DNA of 64,000 bases from Haloarculaceae archaeon H-GB1-1 (lineage in GTDB: Archaea; Halobacteriota; Halobacteria; Halobacteriales; Haloarculaceae). This document shows positions 52,098-59,932 of this stretch, piece by piece. Within the stretch, counting starts at the first letter, position 1, and every line of letters starts with the position of its first letter. Location: the NCBI GenBank assembly GCA_029688825.1, contig JARUKX010000010.1, forward strand, positions 1-64,000, given 5' to 3'. The position numbers were made by a program, and so were the translations under genes. The notes beneath the pieces were generated by a model. It had not been told where the DNA came from, ran no database searches, and was given only the letters and a program-made list of their open reading frames with translations.

Positions 52098-53483
52098 ATG
52101 GTCGTCGAGACAGTCATCAGTGGCGGGACCATCGCCACGCACGAAGGGACGTTCGAGGGGAGTATTGCAATGGACGACGGTCGCATCGTCGCCGTCGGGG
52201 AGGCCGCCGCGCTTCCCGAGGCGGAGACGGTCGTCGACGCCACGGACCGCATCGTCATGCCTGGCGTCGTCGACCCGCACGTCCACATCGACGAGACCGA
52301 CGTGCAGGTCGGAACGTACGAATCCGAGACCAGGGCCGCGGCGCTCGGTGGGGTGACGACGGTCATCGACTTCGCCTGGCAGGACGGCCTGTACGTCGAC
52401 GACCTCGACGCGGACGCGACGCTGGGAGACTGCATCGACGTCAAACGCGAGCGAGGCGAGCGGGGCATCGTGGACTTCTCGTTCCACGGGACGCTGAGCC
52501 GCGAGGACGACGCCTCGTTCGCCGAGATGGAGACGGCGCTGGCGAAGGGCGTCACGTCGTTCAAGCTCTTCCTCGCCGAGTACGAGGGAACGGGTATCGG
52601 GCGCGGGTTCGTCGACAGGGTGTTCCGACGGCTCGCGGAGAACGGGGCCGTCGGCGTCGTTCACTCGGAGGATCCGTCGACGTGCGAACGACTCACCGCG
52701 GAGGCCCGGGCGCAGGGCCGCGACGACCCGGAGGTCTTCCCGGCCACGCGGCCCGACTACACCGAGGCGCTGGCCGTCGAGAGCGTCGCGCGGTTGGCCG
52801 CCGAGACGGGCGCGAAATACTACAACGTCCACACCACCTGCCGCGACGCGGCCGACGCGCTCGCCCGCTTCCAGGAGGACGGCAGCACCATCCGCGGGGA
52901 GACCTGCCCGCACTTCCTCGTCTTCGACGAGTCCGTCTTCGCCGAGCAGGGGAACCTCCCGCTCATCACGCCGCCCCTCCGAACACTCGACGACGTCGAG
53001 TCCCTGTTCGAGGCCCTCGGCGACGGCGTGTTGAACACGATCGCGACCGACCACTGCGTATACACGCGCGAGTCGAAGACGTCGGTCCCGTGGTGGGACA
53101 GCCCCCGCGGCGCGAACGGCGTCCAGCACAGCCTCGAACTGGTCCATCGGGAGGCCGTCGTCGAGCGGGGCTTTTCGTACCCGTTCCTTGTCCGTGCGAT
53201 GAGCACGACGCCCGCCAGAACGTTCGGCATGCCACAGAAGGGGACCCTCGAACCGGGGACGGACGCCGACGTGGTGATCTTCGATCCCGACGCCCCGCAT
53301 CGAATCTCGGCATCCGATGGCGCGTCACACGCCGATTTCAGCATCTACGACGGACTGCCCGTCAGCGGCCGCGTCGAGAAGACCTTCGTCCGTGGCGAAC
53401 TCGTCGCCGACGACGGGGAGATCGTCTGCGACGACGGCCACGGACAGTTCCTCGAGCGGGAGATACCCGACTGGTCGGGCTGA
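52098..53483 (+). CDS. Dihydropyrimidinase/hydantoinase/allantoinase family amidohydrolase
   Basis: The 461-residue cyclic-amide hydrolase has metal ligands in MPGVVDPHVHIDE, the likely carboxylated Lys in VTSFKLFLAEYEG, and His residues in VVHSED and YNVHTT. The catalytic Asp lies in IATDHCVYT. Family enzymes open hydantoin, dihydropyrimidine or allantoin rings. The ATG at 52098 is chosen because a TATA box sits at the right distance. Its presence with a CodA-type deaminase (41158) and sarcosine-type FAD enzymes could support an N-methylhydantoin or creatinine route; this is a hypothesis. Confidence 0.88.
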   Translation: MVVETVISGGTIATHEGTFEGSIAMDDGRIVAVGEAAALPEAETVVDATDRIVMPGVVDPHVHIDETDVQVGTYESETRAAALGGVTTVIDFAWQDGLYVDDLDADATLGDCIDVKRERGERGIVDFSFHGTLSREDDASFAEMETALAKGVTSFKLFLAEYEGTGIGRGFVDRVFRRLAENGAVGVVHSEDPSTCERLTAEARAQGRDDPEVFPATRPDYTEALAVESVARLAAETGAKYYNVHTTCRDAADALARFQEDGSTIRGETCPHFLVFDESVFAEQGNLPLITPPLRTLDDVESLFEALGDGVLNTIATDHCVYTRESKTSVPWWDSPRGANGVQHSLELVHREAVVERGFSYPFLVRAMSTTPARTFGMPQKGTLEPGTDADVVIFDPDAPHRISASDGASHADFSIYDGLPVSGRVEKTFVRGELVADDGEIVCDDGHGQFLEREIPDWSG

Positions 53484-53535
53484 AACCGACCGTCAGCATC
53501 CCAATCCTCATCATCCGTCGGGCCAACGGAGTGGT

Positions 53536-54030
53536 ATGGTCACAGTTGGCGATACCGCACCGGCGTTCACCGCACCGATGGCGACAGGCGACTCGGCGAC
53601 TGCCGTCGAACAGTTCTCCCTCTCGGAGGCGCTCGACGACGGTCCCGTCGTCCTCGCGTTCTACCCGGCCGCCTTCACGGGCGGCTGTACGGACGAGATG
53701 TGCGCGTTCCGCGATTCGATGGCGGCCTTCGAGGAACTCGATGCGCAGGTGTTCGGCGTCAGCGTCGATCTCCCGTTCGCCCAGAACGTCTTCATGGAAC
53801 ACAACGGCCTGACGTTCCCGATGCTTTCGGACGCGGACCACGACGTCATCGAGGCATACGGCGTGGTGAAGGGGCCGTTGCAGGGAATCCAGCGGCTCGC
53901 TCGGCGCAGCGTCTTCGTCGTCGACACGGACGGGACAGTGGCGTATCGCTGGCTCCGCGAGGAGGGCGAGACGACGGACTACGCCGAACTCGTCGAGACG
54001 GTTCGCGAAGAAGTCGCAGCACTGGCGTAG
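53536..54030 (+). CDS. Peroxiredoxin (AhpC/TSA, BCP-like)
   Basis: The 164-residue thiol peroxidase-fold protein has the peroxidatic Cys in FYPAAFTGGCTDEMCAFRD. The usual TxxC context is altered to TGGC, and a nearby second Cys could act as resolving residue. SVFVVDTDGTVAYRW is typical of the family. It would reduce hydrogen or organic peroxides in the cytoplasm. A role in removing peroxide made by FAD amine oxidases in this island is plausible. It follows the hydantoinase gene by 52 bases. Confidence 0.88.
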   Translation: MVTVGDTAPAFTAPMATGDSATAVEQFSLSEALDDGPVVLAFYPAAFTGGCTDEMCAFRDSMAAFEELDAQVFGVSVDLPFAQNVFMEHNGLTFPMLSDADHDVIEAYGVVKGPLQGIQRLARRSVFVVDTDGTVAYRWLREEGETTDYAELVETVREEVAALA

Positions 54031-54291
54031 AGTCAGCGATCGGTCGAGGGTAAGCCGACCCTGCGTCGCGTCCGTCACGGGCGTATCCGTCGCGACTTCC
54101 TTCTCGCATGACGCTCACGGAGCATGTACTTTCCGGCCGTCTGGCCCGTTCCGCTACCCGCTTCCACGTCGGCACCCCCCTACGCGGCCGGTTTACCGAG
54201 TTCGTGCTGGTCGTCGCGGCACATCCGCTCGGCGCAACCCAGTTTCACCGCTGGAAAAACCACATGTTATTTGTGAGCCCGAATCAAACAC

Positions 54292-54299
54292 GCATAAAG
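54292..54299 (+). promoter_or_regulatory. TATA-like box for the ABC permease operon
   Basis: GCATAAAG lies about 24 bases before the ATG at 54319 and presumably drives the three-gene transport operon. Confidence 0.5.
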
Positions 54300-54318
54300 A
54301 TACGGTAGAGGGTAACTC

Positions 54319-55278
54319 ATGGTCAATACACTGTACCTGGCGAAACGAATCGTGGTCGCAACGCTCTCGGTCTTCGTCATCGCGAGTCTCGTGTTCGGGA
54401 TGACGACGGCGCTGCCGGGGTCTGCCGCCGAGATCATCCTCGGCACACAGCAGACGCCGGAGGCCGTCGAACAGATCGAGCAACAGATGGGACTGGATCG
54501 ACCCCTGTCGGAACGCTACGTCGACTACATGGTCGGAATGGTGACGCTGGACTGGGGCGAGAGTCTCATCTCGGGTGAACCGGTGACTGAACGGGTCATT
54601 CCCCGGTTACAACGGACGCTCGAACTTGCGATCGTGGCGATGATCATGACGATCATCACGGCGATTCCGCTGGGTATCGTCACTGCGTCGAAACGCGACA
54701 CCTGGATCGATAACCTCCTGACGGGCGTCTCGTACGTGGGCATCAGTATGCCGTCGTTCGTGAGCGCATCGTTACTGTTGTTGCTGTTCACGACGGGATC
54801 GTTGAACTGGTTCCCGAACGGCGGGTATACCCCACTCACGGACGGGTTCTTCAAGTGGCTGCACCACCTGTTACTGCCGGCAATCGCGTTGAACTTCATC
54901 GTGTTCTCGTACGTGTTACGCCAGACGCGCTCGTCGATGATCGAGACGCTCGAATCGAAGTTCATCAGAACGGCGCGGCTCAAAGGCGTCTCCGAACGGA
55001 GCGTCCTGTTCAAACACGCGATGCGGAACGGGCTGCTCCCGACGGTGACGGTACTGGCACTCAACTTCGGGTGGATGATGGGGAGCGTCGTCATCGTCGA
55101 GGAGATCTTCACCTATCCCGGCCTGGGCAAGCTCATCGTCCAGGCGATTCACCAGCGCGACCTGCCGGTCCTTCAGGCGGCGATATTGGTGCCGACGGTG
55201 ACGTTCATCACGTCGAATCTGCTCGCGGACATCATCTACACGCTCCTCGACCCGCGGATCGAACTCGGTGAGAAATAA
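54319..55278 (+). CDS. ABC transporter permease, DppB/OppB type
   Basis: The 319-residue membrane protein has six predicted segments, beginning with LAKRIVVATLSVFVIASLVF. The cytoplasmic coupling (EAA-like) region FIRTARLKGVSERSVLFKHA is near residue 220, and the family ending ADIIYTLLDPRIELGEK is present. It forms a heterodimer with the next permease. The stop and the next start overlap (TAATG), indicating translational coupling in one operon with 55278 and 56156. Confidence 0.93.
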   Translation: MVNTLYLAKRIVVATLSVFVIASLVFGMTTALPGSAAEIILGTQQTPEAVEQIEQQMGLDRPLSERYVDYMVGMVTLDWGESLISGEPVTERVIPRLQRTLELAIVAMIMTIITAIPLGIVTASKRDTWIDNLLTGVSYVGISMPSFVSASLLLLLFTTGSLNWFPNGGYTPLTDGFFKWLHHLLLPAIALNFIVFSYVLRQTRSSMIETLESKFIRTARLKGVSERSVLFKHAMRNGLLPTVTVLALNFGWMMGSVVIVEEIFTYPGLGKLIVQAIHQRDLPVLQAAILVPTVTFITSNLLADIIYTLLDPRIELGEK

Positions 55279-56159
55279 TGGCTACGAACAAAAGCGACTC
55301 GACCTTCGGCGACGTGCAGGTACCGGAACTCGTTCGAAAACTCCTCTCCAGTCGGAAGGTGCTCCTCGGCCTGTCGATCCTGATGCCGGTGATCATCATC
55401 AGTGGCCTCGGAGAGATCGTCACTCCGTTCGACCCACTGCAGACGCACATCCTCGACAAGTACGCCGCGCCGGGCGGGAAGTACGTGCTCGGGACGGACA
55501 ATCTGGGCCGTGACCTGCTCTCGCGGGTCATCGTGGGCGGACAGAGCAGTCTGCTCCTCGGCTTCAGCGCGACGGCGTTCTCGATGGTCTTCGGCGTCCC
55601 GATCGGCCTCATAGCTGGCTACATGGGCGGTCGCGTGGACGAATACCTGATGCGATTGATGGACATCCTGATGAGCATTCCCATTCTGCTGTTGGGCATC
55701 CTCATCCTCGTCGCGCTCCCGTCGAGCCTGATCAACGTCATCTTCGCCATCGGCGTCGTCTTCGTGCCCCGAATCGGTCGGGTAACTCGCTCGGCGACGC
55801 TGTCGGTCAGTCAGGAACCCTACGTGATGGCAGCGAAGTCCCGCGGCGAGTCGACGCCGTACATCCTGTTTCAGGAGATCCTCCCGAACGTGATGGCACC
55901 CATCGTCGTCGAGGCGTCCGTTCGCGTCGGCTACGCCATCCTCATCGGGACGTCCCTCTCGTTCCTCGGTCTCGGTGCGGGACCGCCGAACGCGGACTGG
56001 GGGTACATGATCGCGACGGCGCGGAATCACATCTACGAGACGCCGTGGTTCCTCCTCTGGCCCAGCCTCGCGCTCCTGTTGACCATCATGGCGACCAACC
56101 TGCTCGGTGACGGACTGAACGACGTGCTCGACCCGCGAACGGGTGGTGGTCGTCTATGA
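55278..56159 (+). CDS. ABC transporter permease, DppC/OppC type
   Basis: The 293-residue partner permease has the family segment LGTDNLGRDLLSRVIVGGQS near residue 75, the coupling region PYVMAAKSRGESTPYILFQE, and the ending NLLGDGLNDVLDPRT. It overlaps the preceding gene by one base and the ATPase gene by four bases (ATGA). The operon is therefore tightly coupled. Confidence 0.93.
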   Translation: MATNKSDSTFGDVQVPELVRKLLSSRKVLLGLSILMPVIIISGLGEIVTPFDPLQTHILDKYAAPGGKYVLGTDNLGRDLLSRVIVGGQSSLLLGFSATAFSMVFGVPIGLIAGYMGGRVDEYLMRLMDILMSIPILLLGILILVALPSSLINVIFAIGVVFVPRIGRVTRSATLSVSQEPYVMAAKSRGESTPYILFQEILPNVMAPIVVEASVRVGYAILIGTSLSFLGLGAGPPNADWGYMIATARNHIYETPWFLLWPSLALLLTIMATNLLGDGLNDVLDPRTGGGRL

Positions 56160-58228
56160 GCCAGCAGACGGTCAGGCAGGCCTCGAACCAGAGCGACCAC
56201 CTGCTGTCGGTTGACTCACTCGACGTCGAGTTCCAGGTTCCGGATGGGTCCATCCAGGCGCTTCGAGACGTCTCGCTCGTCCTCGACCAGGGCGAGACGC
56301 TGGGTATCGCCGGCGAGAGCGGGAGCGGCAAGAGCACGCTGGCGCTGGCCATCGCCCGCTATCTCGACAACAACGCGCGCGTTCCGAACGGCACCATCGA
56401 GTTCAAGGGTCGGAACATGCTGGAGTTCACGCCACGCGAACTCGCGGAGGTTCGGGGCAACCAGATCGCACACGTCGCCCAGAACGCGAGCAAGGCGCTG
56501 AACCCGAGCATGCGAGTCGGTGCCCAGATCAGAGAGTCCATCGAACTCCACCAGGACGTCAGCGACGACGAGGTTCGCGAACGAGTCTTCGACGCGCTCG
56601 ATCAGGTGAACATCCCGGACCCCGAGGAGACCGTCACGCGGTTCCCGCACGAACTCTCTGGCGGGCAACAACAGCGCGTCCTCATCGCGATGGGACTGGC
56701 GTGCAACCCGGAACTGCTGATCCTCGACGAGCCCACGACGGGGCTGGACGTCACGACCCAAGCGAAGCTCCTCGACCTGATCAAGGAGCTGAAGACCGGT
56801 GCCGAGGTCGGCATCCTGCTCATCACGCACAACCTCGGCGTCATCGCGCAGATCGCCGACCGCGTCAACATCCTCTACGCCGGCGAGATGATGGAGAAGG
56901 GACCGGTCGACGACGTGTTCACCTCGCCGTCGAACCCCTACACGCAGGCGCTGCTCGCGACGACGCCGGAACTGAACCGGACCAAGGAGCTCCGGCCGAT
57001 TCCCGGTGGCATCCCCGCGCTCGGCGAGATTCCGAACGGCTGCATCTTTGCCGACCGCTGTGACTTCGCCACCGATGAGTGCCAGACTGGTGACATCGAC
57101 GTCGAGGCCGTCTCGGACGACCACGAGACGCGCTGTGTGAACTGGCAGACCGCCGTCGACAACCCCATCGAGGCCGGCGATGCGACCGAGCGGAAATCGC
57201 GCCCCGGCGACGTCATCCTGGAAGGAAAGGGCGTCGTCAAACACTACGACGAGGGGACGTTCGTGGAGAACCTCCTGAGCGACCACAAGCCCGTTCGGGC
57301 TGTTCAGGGCGTCGACCTCACGGTTCGCGAGGGGGAGACGGTCGGCCTCGTCGGCGAGTCCGGCTGTGGAAAGAGTACGCTCGGACGGACGATGCTCTCG
57401 CTGCACGAGCTGACCGACGGCGTCATCGAGTACCGCGGTGACGACCTCGCCAGCCTGTCGAAAGCGAAGCGCAAAGAGTTCCACGCGGAGTGTCAGATCA
57501 TCTTCCAGGATCCCGACGCGAGCCTGAACCCCCGGAAATCCGTCCGGGAGTGCATCGAGCGGCCGCTCAAGCTCTTCACCGAGCAGGACGAAGACGAGCG
57601 GATCGCCCGCGTCGACGAACTGCTCGAACAGGTGAATCTGAGTCTCGACCTCAAGAACAAGTTCCCGCACGAACTCTCCGGGGGCCAGCAACAGCGGGTC
57701 GCCATCGCCCGAGCGTTCGCGGCGAACCCGTCGCTGGTCGTCCTCGACGAGCCGGTCTCGTCGCTCGACGTGAGCGTGCAGGCGAGCATCCTGAAGCTGC
57801 TCGGGGAACTCCGCGACGAGTACAACACGTCGTACCTGCTCATCAGTCACGACATGGGCGTCATTCAGGCCATCTGCGACCGGCTGGCGGTGATGTACCT
57901 CGGAAAGATCATCGAGTACGGGACGATGTCGGACGTGTTCGCGCCGCCGTTCCATCCGTACACCCGGTCGCTGCTGTCGAGCATCCCGACGCTCGACCCG
58001 CACGAGGAGGGCAACCGAATCAGACTGCAGGGCGACGTGCCGAGCGCCCGCAATCCGCCGCCGGGCTGTTCGTTCCAGACGCGGTGTCCGCAGAAGATCG
58101 GTGACGTCTGCGAGACGGACGAACCGGAACTCGTGGAGACGAATCAGGAGACAGACCACTGCGTGGCCTGCCACCTCGACGAGAGCGGGACGACGAAACC
58201 GCTCGAGACGCCCGTTGAAGAGCTGTAA
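56156..58228 (+). CDS. Fused double ABC ATPase (DppD-DppF type)
   Basis: The 690-residue protein joins two complete ATPase units that are usually separate DppD and DppF subunits. Unit 1 has Walker [10 protein letters not shown] (residues 53-61), the signature [20 protein letters not shown] and Walker [14 protein letters not shown]. It ends in the oligopeptide C-terminal Cys-rich segment [14 protein letters not shown]. Unit 2 has [44 protein letters not shown], and a second Cys-rich tail [15 protein letters not shown]. The Cys-rich tails could bind a metal or Fe-S cluster, as in several Dpp ATPases. It energises uptake by the two permeases; fusion fixes the two ATPases at equal dosage. Confidence 0.93.
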   Translation: MSQQTVRQASNQSDHLLSVDSLDVEFQVPDGSIQALRDVSLVLDQGETLGIAGESGSGKSTLALAIARYLDNNARVPNGTIEFKGRNMLEFTPRELAEVRGNQIAHVAQNASKALNPSMRVGAQIRESIELHQDVSDDEVRERVFDALDQVNIPDPEETVTRFPHELSGGQQQRVLIAMGLACNPELLILDEPTTGLDVTTQAKLLDLIKELKTGAEVGILLITHNLGVIAQIADRVNILYAGEMMEKGPVDDVFTSPSNPYTQALLATTPELNRTKELRPIPGGIPALGEIPNGCIFADRCDFATDECQTGDIDVEAVSDDHETRCVNWQTAVDNPIEAGDATERKSRPGDVILEGKGVVKHYDEGTFVENLLSDHKPVRAVQGVDLTVREGETVGLVGESGCGKSTLGRTMLSLHELTDGVIEYRGDDLASLSKAKRKEFHAECQIIFQDPDASLNPRKSVRECIERPLKLFTEQDEDERIARVDELLEQVNLSLDLKNKFPHELSGGQQQRVAIARAFAANPSLVVLDEPVSSLDVSVQASILKLLGELRDEYNTSYLLISHDMGVIQAICDRLAVMYLGKIIEYGTMSDVFAPPFHPYTRSLLSSIPTLDPHEEGNRIRLQGDVPSARNPPPGCSFQTRCPQKIGDVCETDEPELVETNQETDHCVACHLDESGTTKPLETPVEEL

Positions 58229-58284
58229 GCTGCGATCGACGCTTCCTTTTTGACCGGGTTTTCACCGGAGACCGGCCGGGCCGA

Positions 58285-59073
58285 TCACCGAGCGAGATAC
58301 CCGCCGTCGATGACGAGGTTGTGGCCCGTCATGAACCGCGCGTCGTCGGAGGCGATGAACACGGCGGCCCGCCCGACGTCTTCCGGCTCGCCGACGAAGT
58401 CCGTCAGGACGCGGTCCCGATAGAAGGCCGCTCGCTCCTCGTCGTCGTCCCACGACTCCAGCTCGTCGTCGTCCTTCGAGCGGGTCATGCTGGTCTTGAC
58501 GGGGCCAGGACAGATCGCGTTGACCGTCACGCCGTCGCCGCTGTAGTCGACGGCGAGCTGTCGGGTGAGGTTGGCGACGCCGCCTTTCGACGCGCAGTAG
58601 GCGGGGCTCTCCTCGTACCCGACGAACGCGAGCTGTGATGCGACGTTGATGACGCGGCCGTGATCGCTCTCCAGCAGGTGTTCCATCGCGGTCTTCGTGC
58701 AGCGATAGACGCCCGAGAGGTTCACGTCGAGGACGTCGCTCCAGTCGTCCTCCGAAACCGCTTCGACGGTCCCGCCCCGGGCGATGCCGGCGTTGTTGAC
58801 GAGGACGTCGAGGCCGCCGAAGGCGTCCACTGCGGCTTCGACGAGCGCCGCCACGTCCCCGGGCTCAGTGACGTCGGTCTCCCTGAACAGTGCGTCGCGG
58901 CCGAGGTCCCGGATTCGCTCGGTGGTCGTCGCCGACGCTCCGAGGTCGCTCGGCGTCTCGGTGAGGTCGCCGACGGCAACGTCGGCACCCGCTCGCGCGA
59001 GTTCGAGCGCGATTCCCCGACCGATTCCCGAACTACCGCCCGTGACGATGGCGGATCTGTCTTCGAGTTTCAC
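58285..59073 (-). CDS. Short-chain dehydrogenase/reductase (FabG-like), paralogue B
   Basis: The 262-residue SDR has the loop VTGGSSGIGRGIA, NNAGIARGG, NVASQLAF, catalytic YCASKGG and the ending GHNLVIDGGYLAR. It is the same length as the protein at 48874 and strongly similar to it, also at DNA level. The start codon is GTG at 59073, with an ACGTTTATCG promoter-like element about 25-33 bases upstream. The two SDR copies bracket the binding-protein/permease interval, which suggests segmental duplication. Confidence 0.9.
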   Translation of the reverse strand: MKLEDRSAIVTGGSSGIGRGIALELARAGADVAVGDLTETPSDLGASATTTERIRDLGRDALFRETDVTEPGDVAALVEAAVDAFGGLDVLVNNAGIARGGTVEAVSEDDWSDVLDVNLSGVYRCTKTAMEHLLESDHGRVINVASQLAFVGYEESPAYCASKGGVANLTRQLAVDYSGDGVTVNAICPGPVKTSMTRSKDDDELESWDDDEERAAFYRDRVLTDFVGEPEDVGRAAVFIASDDARFMTGHNLVIDGGYLAR

Positions 59074-59932
59074 AGTGAGTTAACGAGGGCGCCGACGATA
59101 AACGTCCATCGGACACGGTGGGTCGGCCACGACTCCACCCCAGTGGGCGTCTCCCCACGGCAGTCGCGACTGTACTCGGCACGGCGTCGCTCTCGATCAC
59201 GGCTCGTAACGAAGTGTGTTTTTCAGACTCTTCTATCAGATTCCTTGACTTTGCGAGTCACGACCCTCGTTCGACGATCGCGAGCAGTTTCACTTATAAT
59301 CTCGAAACCATATACACACCCCCTTCTATATTTATCATAGTTTCACATGTGTGGAGACCGCCGATGGCCCGACGAAACTGCGTTAGCGCCGTCGAGAGGT
59401 CGCGAGGGATCGTTTCGCCGCGCTGTCGTCCCGAACTGGACGATCACGCAAAGGGAGGTCGATTCCCCGCGACCGGAGCGTGTTGCGGCAGCAAGAAATT
59501 ACATTCATAGTTATGTAACTGGTGGCTACTTTCGTCCGAATCCGCGTCCGCTGTCCGCGTCACGGAGCGTCGTTGAGCCCTCTCCAGCTCGTGTATGACG
59601 ATATTATTTCTGTAATGGTCTGTTCGACGGACGCCGGACACCAGCCCGAACGCTCGTATCAGAGGATTCACAGTGGGGCGGAGACGTGGTGTGCGATAAC
59701 AACCGACTCGATGGTACCAGGTCGAACACGCTCATATGGTTTCGATTTTATAACTAAACGACCCGAAAATGCGCCACATCGTGTCCATTCGATACCATAT
59801 GGTTGCCACGACGAACGGCCACCGCTCTCGACGTATCTGAAAACGCGCACGAACTCGCGTTGCTCGCCAGTCGCGGACCGAGGCAACGAGGGAAAAATCG
59901 AATGTCGACCGAAACCGTCCGCGCGGATCAGT
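59074..59932. other. Long gap without a convincing gene, one TTACR palindrome
   Basis: The left end has the promoter of the SDR. Positions of about 59280-59350 are AT-rich. The 20-bp palindrome lies at 59499-59518. Frames in both directions lack haloarchaeal codon bias. The long plus-strand frame from 59522 into the next gene is antisense and not protein-like. Confidence 0.55.
59499..59518. promoter_or_regulatory. 20-bp palindrome, TTACR-N10-YGTAA family, site 6
   Basis: The sequence is TTACATTCATAGTTATGTAA, with TTACAT/ATGTAA arms and central TA. It lies about 425 bases upstream of the SDR start at 59073. Confidence 0.6.
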
